Source: an uncultured Bacillota bacterium
Lineage (GTDB): Bacteria > Bacillota_I > Bacilli_A > RFN20 > CAG-288
Direction of reading: 5' to 3'
DNA length: 64,000 bases
Assembly: GCA_949284445.1 (NCBI GenBank)
Contig: CASDVP010000008.1
Span: 1-64,000, forward strand
Part shown: in pieces, positions 42,319-50,442 of the stretch
How positions within the stretch are numbered: position 1 is the first letter of the stretch
Layout: each line of letters starts with the position of its first letter
The notes under the pieces: model-generated
Told to the model about the DNA's origin: nothing
Database searches by the model: none
Seen by the model: the letters and a program-made list of their open reading frames with translations, nothing else
Translations under genes and position numbers: made by a program

Positions 42319-44061
42319 ATGTTAAGAACACATAATTGCGGAGAACTTAAAGCTGAAAATATTGGACAAGAAGTCTGTCTTTGCGGATGGGTTGACACTA
42401 TCAGAAATTTGGGCAGTTTGGTCTTTGTGGATCTAAGAGATAAGTATGGCATCACACAATTGAATATCAATCCCAAAACGTTTGAAGATTCGGCTATCAA
42501 AAACGAGTATTGTATTCAAGTTAAGGGGATTGTCACAAAAAGACAAGAGGTGAATCCCCATCTTCCGACTGGTGAAATTGAAATCGATGTCAAAGAGATT
42601 AAAGTGTTTTCTAAATCTAAATTGACACCTTTTGAGATCAAAGACGACACCAACGCCTTAGAAGATACTCGTATGGAATATCGATATTTGGATTTAAGAC
42701 GTCCGATCATGCAAAAATATATGAAGATTCGTTCGGATTTAAGCCGCTTTGCTCGTGAATATTTATATCAAAATGACTTTCAAGAGATCGATACTCCTAC
42801 TCTGATCAAGTCTACTCCCGAGGGTGCTAGAGATTTCTTAGTACCTAGCCGTATATATAAAGGATGCTTTTATGCTTTGCCACAATCTCCACAACTTTAT
42901 AAGCAGCTATTGATGATCGCGGGTACTGATCGTTATTTCCAACTTGCTCATTGCTATCGTGACGAAGATCAAAGAGCGGATAGACAACCTGAATTCATGC
43001 AGATCGATTGTGAAATGTCATTTGTAGATAGAGAAGATGTTTTATCTATCATTGAAGGTTTATTGAAGTATGTTTTTAAGAAAACCATAAATATTGACTT
43101 ACCTGATTTTGTCAGAATGGACTACAATTATGCAATCGATAAATACGGCAGTGATAAACCTGATATGCGTTTTGAAATGCTCTTAAATGATGTTACGGCA
43201 TGTTTAGATAACTGTGGTTTTAAAGCTTATGAAGGTAAACACATCCTCGCCTTAAAAGTTGAGAATTATGCTGATAAAGTCTCACGTAAACATCAAGATG
43301 CTGATAATTTATTAGCAAAGAAATATCGTGTCTTTGGTGTTTCACATCTCAAATTTGAAAACGGTCAATTCGCTGCATCAATCGTTAAGAATATCAATCC
43401 AGAAAATTTGGAAAAATTAAGAAGAGAGTTAGATGTAAAAGATAATGATTTGGTGATCATCTGTGCTGATGCAGATGCAACAAAAGCTAAAAATGCTCTT
43501 GGTGCCTTAAGACTTGCTTATGGTAAAGAACTCGGTTTGATTGATAAATCTGTTTATAAGCCATTATTCTTGATCAATTGGCCGATGTTTGAAAAGAATT
43601 CCGACGGAAATTATGAATGTTTATCTAACCCATTTACTCGACCGGTCGATGAAGATTTACCTTATCTCGATTCCGATCCTTCAAAAGTGAGATCTACTTC
43701 CTATGACACTATTATAAATGGGGTTGAACTTTCTTCTGGTGCCTTGCGCATCCATGATTCTGATGTTCAAAAGAAAGTTTTTGAAATCATCGGTCTGTCT
43801 GATGAAGATATTGAAACAAGATTTGGTTTCTTAGTAAAAGCATTGCAATACGGTGTTCCACCAGAAGGCGGCTTTGGTATCGGTGTTGAACGTTTAGCTA
43901 TGGAACTTGCTAAAACTGATAATGTCAGAGATGTTGTCGCATTCCCTAAGAATCTTAAAGGTTTTGAACCTCTCTCTTCTTGCCCATCTAAAGTACCTGA
44001 TGAAGATATCGATATTTTAGGATTAAAAATAGTTGAGGAGGATCACGATGGACAGCCTTAA
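42319..44061 (+). CDS. aspS: Aspartyl-tRNA synthetase
   Basis: A 580-residue bacterial AspRS: OB anticodon-binding domain (CGWVDTIRNLGSLVFVDLRD), motif 1 region DFQEIDTPTLIKSTPEGARDF, motif 2 CYRDEDQRADRQPEFMQID, bacterial GAD insert (~290-420) and motif 3 GGFGIGVERLAM. It charges tRNA-Asp. AAAGAGGT upstream, five bases after hisS. Confidence 0.97.
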   Translation: MLRTHNCGELKAENIGQEVCLCGWVDTIRNLGSLVFVDLRDKYGITQLNINPKTFEDSAIKNEYCIQVKGIVTKRQEVNPHLPTGEIEIDVKEIKVFSKSKLTPFEIKDDTNALEDTRMEYRYLDLRRPIMQKYMKIRSDLSRFAREYLYQNDFQEIDTPTLIKSTPEGARDFLVPSRIYKGCFYALPQSPQLYKQLLMIAGTDRYFQLAHCYRDEDQRADRQPEFMQIDCEMSFVDREDVLSIIEGLLKYVFKKTINIDLPDFVRMDYNYAIDKYGSDKPDMRFEMLLNDVTACLDNCGFKAYEGKHILALKVENYADKVSRKHQDADNLLAKKYRVFGVSHLKFENGQFAASIVKNINPENLEKLRRELDVKDNDLVIICADADATKAKNALGALRLAYGKELGLIDKSVYKPLFLINWPMFEKNSDGNYECLSNPFTRPVDEDLPYLDSDPSKVRSTSYDTIINGVELSSGALRIHDSDVQKKVFEIIGLSDEDIETRFGFLVKALQYGVPPEGGFGIGVERLAMELAKTDNVRDVVAFPKNLKGFEPLSSCPSKVPDEDIDILGLKIVEEDHDGQP

Positions 44062-45397
44062 ATTCTCAAGTTTTAATTTAAATAAAGAGGTTATATCTTC
44101 TTTAACACAATGCGGTTTCACCACTGCTAGTCAAATTCAATCTAAGTGTTTGCCTCCTTTATTAAAAGGAGAAAATATCTTAGGATTAGCTCCTACAGGC
44201 ACTGGAAAGACTTTAGCTTATTTGGTTCCAATAATTAATAATTTAGAACCCGATAAACATCTTCAAGCGATTATCATTGTTCCTACAATCGCTTTGATGG
44301 ATCAGATCAGAGAAGTTGCGAATGATTTACTATCGAATTTATCTTTTCCTACTAACACTCTTAAAGTGATCAAAAATAAGAAGGATTATAATCGGTCTGA
44401 TCCTTCTATCATCATCACCACTCTGTCGCAATTAAAAGAGGTTTATTCCCATTATGCAGTCAACAATTTAAAATATTTGATCATCGATGAAGGCGATATG
44501 ATCACCTTTGATGGCTTCAACCAAGAGCTTTCAATTTTAAAAAATCCGATCAATAAAGGCATAGTATCTTTTTTCTCGGCTTCGCTAAATATACAAGATA
44601 TCACAAAAATTAAAAGGTTTTTCAAAATTAAGAATGTTGTTGATGTCCGTTCTTCGTTGATAACTGCTGAAAATGTCAAACATCATTTCGTCAATATTCG
44701 AAGCGTTGATAAGTTCCAAGCCTTAAAAATAATGTTAAAAGAATTAAATCCTTATAAAGCTATCATTTTTTGTTCGTCTAAAAAAGAGCTTTATAGTCTC
44801 GATTCCAAATTAAAAAAAGATGGCATCGATCATTTATTGATCAGTGGTGACTTGGATAAAAGAGAGATCAAGCAAGCGTTAAAAAACTTTGCTGATCCTA
44901 AAAGCCATCTTTTAATCGGCTCTGACTATGCTTCACGCGGCTTAGATATTCCAGATGTCGATTGTGTTATCTCTTATGATTTACCTTCTAAAACTGAATA
45001 TTATTTCCACAGAGCGGGACGTTCAGGAAGATTTAACAGAGAGGGTGATTCCTATATTATTTATTCTGAAGATGATAATATATCAGTTGAGAATATAAAG
45101 ACGTTATTAAGACGTGGTGTAAATGGCGACTTAATAATATTATCTAAAAATGGTTTAAAAACATCCAATGGTCCATACGTGTTTAAGAACCTTGGTAAAA
45201 AAGACCAATCCAATGAAAAATTACAAAAGCAGATCCGCCATGCGGTGATGAAAACTAAATCCGATAAAGTTAAACCAGGTTATAAAAAGAAAGTAAAAAA
45301 AGCTGTAGAGAAAGTCAAACTTAAGCATCGCATGAAAATAGTGAGAACTAATATCGCTAAATCCGGTGGAAATGCTCAAGATTATCACGAAGATTAA
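44048..45397 (+). CDS. DEAD-box-type RNA helicase with DEGD motif
   Basis: A 449-residue helicase: Q motif (FTTASQIQSKCLPPLL), motif I APTGTGKT, motif Ib-like TTLSQL, motif II IDEGD instead of DEAD, motif III SAS, motif IV-V (GSDYASRGLDIPDVD) and motif VI HRAGRSGR, with a basic C-terminal tail (Lys-rich, from ~395). It likely unwinds RNA in ribosome assembly or decay. ATG 44048 follows GAGGAGG and overlaps aspS by 14 bases. Related to CshB-type helicases by size and tail, but not assigned to one. Confidence 0.9.
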   Translation: MDSLKFSSFNLNKEVISSLTQCGFTTASQIQSKCLPPLLKGENILGLAPTGTGKTLAYLVPIINNLEPDKHLQAIIIVPTIALMDQIREVANDLLSNLSFPTNTLKVIKNKKDYNRSDPSIIITTLSQLKEVYSHYAVNNLKYLIIDEGDMITFDGFNQELSILKNPINKGIVSFFSASLNIQDITKIKRFFKIKNVVDVRSSLITAENVKHHFVNIRSVDKFQALKIMLKELNPYKAIIFCSSKKELYSLDSKLKKDGIDHLLISGDLDKREIKQALKNFADPKSHLLIGSDYASRGLDIPDVDCVISYDLPSKTEYYFHRAGRSGRFNREGDSYIIYSEDDNISVENIKTLLRRGVNGDLIILSKNGLKTSNGPYVFKNLGKKDQSNEKLQKQIRHAVMKTKSDKVKPGYKKKVKKAVEKVKLKHRMKIVRTNIAKSGGNAQDYHED

Positions 45398-46434
45398 AAG
45401 TTTTTGATGAGAGTGAAAAGTTTAGCTTTGGCTTCTTCTTCAGGATATGTGCCTATCGGTTTGCCTTTAGAAAAAACTAAAAGTTTGTTTTTAACACCTG
45501 TACCAGCTATGCCATAATTTGCATCTTTTGCTTCACCCATTCCATTTACTGGGCAACCCATGACAGCCACTTTGATCGGCTTGAACACAGTATCTAAAAA
45601 ACTCTCAACTTCTCGAGCCAAACCTTTTAAATCATAAGTTGTTCTTCCACAAGTTGGGCAGACTATCAGTGATGGTATATCATTGCGACGATGGGATACG
45701 CTTAACAAAGTTTTACACGCGCGAATCTCTTCAATGCGATCATCAGCTAAGGATACTCTTAAGGTATCACCGATACCATTCTTTAAAAGGTTGATGATGC
45801 TAGCAGTCGTTTTGACAGCACCTTGAATTCCAAAACCAGCTTCAGTTAATCCTAAATGTAAAGGATATGGGTAGATTTGATAGGCATGCATATATAATTG
45901 CTCCAAAAGATCAGGATCGCTTGTTTTAAGTGATAAAACCAATTTTTGGAATCCTTCTTGCTCAAATATTGCTAATGTCTCATCCATCGCTAAAAAGAAA
46001 TCATCAACTGGTGATTTAGTTTTACCACGATATCTGTTTAAAGAACCAGAATTAACTCCGATTCTGATGGCGATATCATGCTCTTTTGCGGATTGAATTA
46101 TCTTTCTTAAGGAAGATTCATTAATATTTCCAGGGTTGATTCTGATCTTATCTACATGAGCGATTTCTATCGCTTTTAAAGCTAGATTACCATCAAAATG
46201 AATATCAGCTATGAGCGGTATATTTGTATTTTGCTTAATGATTTTTAATGAATCTATATCTTGATCATCTAAAACTGAAAATCTCATCATATCTAAACCG
46301 CTCTTTTGCAGGTTATTCGTCAGATTGATGAGATAGGCAGTTTTGGAAGTTTTTTTATCTCCCATCGTTTGGATGAGAACATTTCTTCCAACACCGATAG
46401 TTTTATTTCCTATATTAAATGTGAATTTGTTCAT
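45394..46434 (-). CDS. ispG: 4-hydroxy-3-methylbut-2-enyl diphosphate synthase
   Basis: A 346-residue IspG/GcpE: IGVGRNVLIQTMGDKKTS (family: PVxVQSMT), IPLIADIHFD, KIRINPGNI, then the Fe-S site CPTCGRTTYDL and VMGCPVNGMGEA with the third Cys, ending near GIAGTG. It is the shorter bacterial form. It makes HMBPP for IspH. Its stop overlaps the helicase stop on the other strand by four bases. There is no Shine-Dalgarno; a TATAAT ends six bases before the ATG. Confidence 0.94.
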   Translation of the reverse strand: MNKFTFNIGNKTIGVGRNVLIQTMGDKKTSKTAYLINLTNNLQKSGLDMMRFSVLDDQDIDSLKIIKQNTNIPLIADIHFDGNLALKAIEIAHVDKIRINPGNINESSLRKIIQSAKEHDIAIRIGVNSGSLNRYRGKTKSPVDDFFLAMDETLAIFEQEGFQKLVLSLKTSDPDLLEQLYMHAYQIYPYPLHLGLTEAGFGIQGAVKTTASIINLLKNGIGDTLRVSLADDRIEEIRACKTLLSVSHRRNDIPSLIVCPTCGRTTYDLKGLAREVESFLDTVFKPIKVAVMGCPVNGMGEAKDANYGIAGTGVKNKLLVFSKGKPIGTYPEEEAKAKLFTLIKNF

Positions 46435-46440
46435 AATTTA

Positions 46441-46446
46441 ATTATA
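46441..46446 (-). promoter_or_regulatory. -10 element of ispG, leaderless type
   Basis: TATAAT on the minus strand, six bases (TAAATT) before the ispG ATG. Transcription would start at about the start codon. No clear -35 and no Shine-Dalgarno. Confidence 0.5.
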
Positions 46447-46546
46447 TTAAGTTGAAAAACTAAAATAAATATTACAAAATAGCTAATATGTTAAACCTTA
46501 ATGTATCTATACTTTTTTATTTTTTATGTAATATTTACAAATTAGC

Positions 46547-46575
46547 TTGCTAATATACTTGTCAGATTTTATAAT
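46547..46575 (+). promoter_or_regulatory. Promoter of rpmG-efp-yneF unit
   Basis: TTGCTA (46547-46552), 17-bp spacer, TATAAT (46570-46575). Predicted start near 46582, ten bases before GGAGG of rpmG. Confidence 0.7.
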
Positions 46576-46603
46576 CTAATAGTTAAATATCGGAGGTATA
46601 AAA

Positions 46604-46762
46604 ATGGCTGAAAAGAGAGTTGACATCATCTTACGCTGTTCAGTTTGCAAACACGAAAACTACATCACAACCAAAAATAAGAAATTACATCCAGATCGTT
46701 TTGCTGCTAACAAGTTCTGTCCGAACTGTGGAAAAGTGACTCGTCACGAAGAAAAGAAGTAA
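46604..46762 (+). CDS. rpmG: Ribosomal protein bL33
   Basis: A 52-residue bL33: MAEKRVDIILRCSVCKHENY, TTKNKK, and KFCPNCGKVTRHEE. The two Cys pairs (CSVC and CPNC) make it the zinc-binding form. GGAGG (46592-46596) precedes the ATG and a good promoter lies upstream. It is short enough to be missed by gene callers with a 60-residue limit. It is followed by efp after 16 bases. Confidence 0.95.
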   Translation: MAEKRVDIILRCSVCKHENYITTKNKKLHPDRFAANKFCPNCGKVTRHEEKK

Positions 46763-46778
46763 TAGGGGGGAAAGTTAA

Positions 46779-47357
46779 ATGGCTGATATTATTGATGCTG
46801 GCGAATTAGGTCCGGGTAAAGTCTTTATCTACGATAACGCCTTATTATCAGTTATCGACATCCAACACAACAAAACTGCTATGGCTAAGATGAAGCACAA
46901 GATCAAGTGCAAAAATCTTCGCACTGGCGCTATTTCTGAAATGATGTTATTCAGCGGAACTAAAGTTGAATTAGCTTATCTTGATAAGAAAGAAATGCAG
47001 TTCTTATACGCTGATGAAGGCAATAGCGGTTTTGCTTATTTCATGGATAATGAGACTTATGATCAAATTCAATTACCCAAAGAAAGAATCAAATGGGAAT
47101 TACAATTTTTAGCTCCTGAATCCAACGTTTTGATCACTTATTTTGGAAATGAAATTCTCGGTATTCAACTTCCTCCAAAAGTCACATTAAAGATTGTTGA
47201 TACTGATGATAATGCCGTCGCTGGTGATACTGTTAACAAAGCTACTAAAGATGCTGTGTTAGAGACTGGTTTAAAGATCAAAGTCCCAATGTTTGTCAAG
47301 AATGGCACTTCCGTCATCGTTAGAACTGATACTGGCGATTACGATTCACGCGCGTAA
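46779..47357 (+). CDS. efp: Elongation factor P, variant tip loop
   Basis: A 192-residue EF-P with the KOW-like N-domain (DAGELGPGKVFIY), and two OB domains (VELAYLDKKEMQFLYADEG; LQFLAPESNVLITYFGNEILGIQLP; GDTVNKATKDAVLETGLKIKVPMFV and TDTGDYDSRA end). EF-P frees ribosomes stalled at polyproline. The loop that normally reads KPGKG is HNKTAMAK here; counting back from the conserved LRTG, the usual modified Lys34 position is Met. No epmA/ymfI-like modifying gene lies nearby. GGGGGG precedes the ATG. Confidence 0.93.
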   Translation: MADIIDAGELGPGKVFIYDNALLSVIDIQHNKTAMAKMKHKIKCKNLRTGAISEMMLFSGTKVELAYLDKKEMQFLYADEGNSGFAYFMDNETYDQIQLPKERIKWELQFLAPESNVLITYFGNEILGIQLPPKVTLKIVDTDDNAVAGDTVNKATKDAVLETGLKIKVPMFVKNGTSVIVRTDTGDYDSRA

Positions 47358-47371
47358 TAATTGGTGAAGAT

Positions 47372-47611
47372 ATGTCTATTCCAGTTTGGGGATTTGTATT
47401 AGCTCTGATAGGTGCATTACTAGTCGGGCTGATCATCGGTTTTTTTGGCTCAAGAAAATTATTCAAAACAGAATTAGAGAAAAATCCACCTTTCAATGAA
47501 GCTATGATTAAAGCTATGTATAAATCGATGGGTGTGACACCTTCTCAAGCTCGCGTCAATCAGACGATGCGCGCTATAAAAGAAGCTCAAAAAAATCCTA
47601 ATAAAAAATAA
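47372..47611 (+). CDS. YneF/UPF0154-family small membrane protein
   Basis: A 79-residue protein with one N-terminal membrane segment (residues ~6-27, GFVLALIGALLVGLIIGFF), then SRKLFKTELEKNPPFNEAMIKAMYKSMGVTPSQ in part, matching the UPF0154 family (KNPPINEDMLRTMMMQMG). Function unknown. It lies 14 bases after efp and ends the unit before a terminator. The Lys-rich tail is a little longer than in Bacillus YneF. Confidence 0.82.
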   Translation: MSIPVWGFVLALIGALLVGLIIGFFGSRKLFKTELEKNPPFNEAMIKAMYKSMGVTPSQARVNQTMRAIKEAQKNPNKK

Positions 47612-47615
47612 AATA

Positions 47616-47655
47616 AAACGGCTACTTCCGAGATTATCGGAGATAGTCGTTTTTT
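47616..47655 (+). terminator. Intrinsic terminator after the YneF-like gene
   Basis: AACGGCTA pairs with TAGTCGTT (one G-T pair), with an inner TCCGA/TCGGA stem, followed by a run of T to about 47655. Confidence 0.8.
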
Positions 47656-47692
47656 AAATTTTATCCATCAAACTGAATTAAAAAATAAGTTA

Positions 47693-48418
47693 TCAATCCT
47701 TTTTAAAATGGGTCTCAGGTTCTTCACCTTTTTCCAAACGTTTTATATTGGAGATATGACGAATAACCACTAGTGAAGCTAGAACAAAAATAAATATGGT
47801 TGTTATATATGTGAGGTGAATATTAAAACTAGGGCCAAAATAAGTTCCACCATTATAAGAGGCAGGATCATTTAAAATCGTCAAATCTAAAATCGTTGGT
47901 ATCAGTGATAAAAGAATGATAGATGGTACAGCGATGACTGAAGATAAAGATATGCGGTGGAATAATTTAAAAAGGATTAAAAATAGCGTGATACCGACTA
48001 AAAAGATCAATGGTGAGATGTAAAGGATAAAGCCAGCAAAACAAGCCACTGCTTTTCCACCTTTAAAAGATGCAAAAATTGGAAAAGTATGTCCTATAGC
48101 CACTGAAAAAGCACTTAAGCAGACAGATAATTCTAATAAATGAGGATAGTCAATCAGATCTAACGGTGCATAAAGATATATGAGACTGATGACTAAGCAG
48201 GGTATGAAGCATTTAAAGATATCTAAAACTATTGTCAATATACCAGCTTTTTTTCCGATAACACGTCCGACATTCGTTCCGCCAGCATTATGTGAACCGT
48301 AATTTCGAATATCGATTCCGTAATGATATGAAATCAATAAAGAAGTAGGAATCGATCCTATCAAATATGAGATGAGCATCCCGACTGCTATGAAAATAAT
48401 CGTATAAAGAATTTCCAT
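47693..48418 (-). CDS. plsY: Acyl-phosphate glycerol-3-phosphate acyltransferase PlsY
   Basis: A 241-residue multi-pass membrane protein (five to six segments). The PlsY motifs are clear: YLIGSIPTSLL, NYGSHNAGGTNVGR and SFKGGKAVA. It transfers acyl groups from acyl-phosphate to glycerol-3-phosphate, starting phospholipid synthesis. GGAG precedes the ATG. The divergent plsY/parE arrangement matches Bacillus. Confidence 0.96.
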   Translation of the reverse strand: MEILYTIIFIAVGMLISYLIGSIPTSLLISYHYGIDIRNYGSHNAGGTNVGRVIGKKAGILTIVLDIFKCFIPCLVISLIYLYAPLDLIDYPHLLELSVCLSAFSVAIGHTFPIFASFKGGKAVACFAGFILYISPLIFLVGITLFLILFKLFHRISLSSVIAVPSIILLSLIPTILDLTILNDPASYNGGTYFGPSFNIHLTYITTIFIFVLASLVVIRHISNIKRLEKGEEPETHFKKD

Positions 48419-48510
48419 GTGATAATCTCCATTAGACGATATAAATTATAAGTATAAACTCTTTTATTTAAAAGCAAATAAAGCTAAAATCTTATTTGAG
48501 GTGTTTTTTA

Positions 48511-50442
48511 ATGAACGGAAACTACAATGCTAATGAGTTACGTGTCTTACACGGTCTAGAAGCTGTTGTTCGTAGACCTGGCATGTATATCGGCTCAACT
48601 GATACCGTTGGTCTTCATCATCTTGTTTGGGAAATTTTAGATAACGCTGTTGATGAAGCTAACGAAGGTTATGGTAAAAATATTTTTGTCACCATTCATG
48701 ATGATGGATCATTAGAAGTCCAAGATCAAGGACGTGGTGTCCCTTATGATTATAATGCTAAAGAGAAGAAAAACGGTTTTCAAATCGTTTATCAAACTCT
48801 TCATGGCGGCGGTAAATTCGACGAAGAATTATATAAATCGGCTAGCGGTTTACACGGTGTTGGTGCTGCAGTCACCAATGCTTTATCGGAATGGCTAGAG
48901 GTTCACTCCTATCGTGATGGCATCGATCACTATGCCAAGTTTGAAAAAAATGGTAGTAAATTTTCAGGCATCAAAGAATTAGGTCCTACTACTTTACGCG
49001 GCACCAAAGTTCGTTTTTATCCTGATAAAAAAATCTTTGATGATATCACTTTTAATTTTGATAAGATCGCACAACATTTAGATGATAAAGCCTGTTTGAC
49101 TAAAGGTGTCACTTTCCATTTGACTGATGAGAGAACGAATCGTAAACAAGACTTTTTCTATGCTAACGGCTTATTAGAATACTTTAATCGTCATACAGCT
49201 GGTAAAGAGTTATTGATCCAGACGCTTCATATGGATGGCGTCAGCGATGATGGTATCAAAGTCGAAGCGGTTTTTGGTTTTCTGAAAGACAATTATGATG
49301 AAAAAATCATCTCATTTGCTAATGGTGTGAGAACCGGCGATGGCGGATATCATGTCACCGGTTTAAAGAAGGCCTTAACTTCTTGTTTCAATAGCTATGC
49401 TATCAATCATAGTGAGATCAAATCAAACGAATCTTTAGATGGAGATTGCTTGCGTGAAGGATTAGTCGCTATCCTTTCAGTTTGGATACCAGAACATCTT
49501 TTACAATTTGAAGGTCAAACAAAAGGCAAATTAGGCACTAAAGAAGCTTTAAATGCTGTCGATTCAATCATCGAAGGTAAGTTATCATACTACCTTGAAG
49601 AACACGCTAATGACGCTTCAGCGGTCGTCAAAAAGACTATCGATGAGATGCGTGTAAGAGCTAAGACTGAATCTGAGCGCAAAAAAGAACGTGAATTATT
49701 AAAAAATAAAACCACCTTTAGTCTTTCTGATAAATTGACTCCTTGCTCATCGAAAGATTATATGAACAACGAACTCTTCATCGTCGAAGGTGATTCAGCA
49801 GGTGGCTCAGCAAAGAAAGGTCGTGATCCTAAATATCAAGCTATCTTGCCTTTAAGAGGTAAACCATTGAATACGACTGATGTCAACGATGTTAAAACCT
49901 TGCTCGGCAACAAAGAAATCGCTACCTTGATATATACTATCGGCGCCGGTTTTGATTCTGATTTCAAAATCAAAGACATACACTATGGAAAAGTCATCAT
50001 CATGACTGATGCTGATGATGATGGTTCTCATATTCAGTCTCTGCTTTTAACCTTTTTCTATAACCATATGAAGCCGCTTATCGAGGCTGGTCATGTCTAT
50101 GTCGCTTGCCCTCCTCTTTACTTGGTTTCTAACGCCCGAAAAAAGATTTATTGCTGGGATGACAAAGATTTAGCTAATGCGAAAGCAGAAGTCGGTGCAG
50201 GATATAAAGTCAATCGTTATAAAGGTTTAGGTGAGATGAATTATGATCAGCTTGCCTCTACTACTATGTCTAGGGCTTCTAGACGTCTGCTCAAAGTTTA
50301 TATCGCCGATGATGAAGACGCCCATGATAAAGTGAAATTGTTCTTAGGCAAGGATACCGATCGCCGTAAAGATTGGATCGAAAATAATATCGATTTTTCC
50401 ATAAATGATTCCTTCACTGAGGAGGTTGAACGTGAAAACTAA
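48511..50442 (+). CDS. parE: DNA topoisomerase IV subunit B
   Basis: A 643-residue type IIA ATPase subunit: EILDNAVDEANEG (GHKL N-box), GLHGVGAAVTNALS (ATP lid), EGDSAGGSA, LRGKPLN and DADDDGSHI (Toprim). Assignment as ParE rather than GyrB rests on the divergent plsY neighbour and the following parC. GAGGTG lies before ATG 48511. It overlaps parC by 11 bases. Confidence 0.92.
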   Translation: MNGNYNANELRVLHGLEAVVRRPGMYIGSTDTVGLHHLVWEILDNAVDEANEGYGKNIFVTIHDDGSLEVQDQGRGVPYDYNAKEKKNGFQIVYQTLHGGGKFDEELYKSASGLHGVGAAVTNALSEWLEVHSYRDGIDHYAKFEKNGSKFSGIKELGPTTLRGTKVRFYPDKKIFDDITFNFDKIAQHLDDKACLTKGVTFHLTDERTNRKQDFFYANGLLEYFNRHTAGKELLIQTLHMDGVSDDGIKVEAVFGFLKDNYDEKIISFANGVRTGDGGYHVTGLKKALTSCFNSYAINHSEIKSNESLDGDCLREGLVAILSVWIPEHLLQFEGQTKGKLGTKEALNAVDSIIEGKLSYYLEEHANDASAVVKKTIDEMRVRAKTESERKKERELLKNKTTFSLSDKLTPCSSKDYMNNELFIVEGDSAGGSAKKGRDPKYQAILPLRGKPLNTTDVNDVKTLLGNKEIATLIYTIGAGFDSDFKIKDIHYGKVIIMTDADDDGSHIQSLLLTFFYNHMKPLIEAGHVYVACPPLYLVSNARKKIYCWDDKDLANAKAEVGAGYKVNRYKGLGEMNYDQLASTTMSRASRRLLKVYIADDEDAHDKVKLFLGKDTDRRKDWIENNIDFSINDSFTEEVEREN

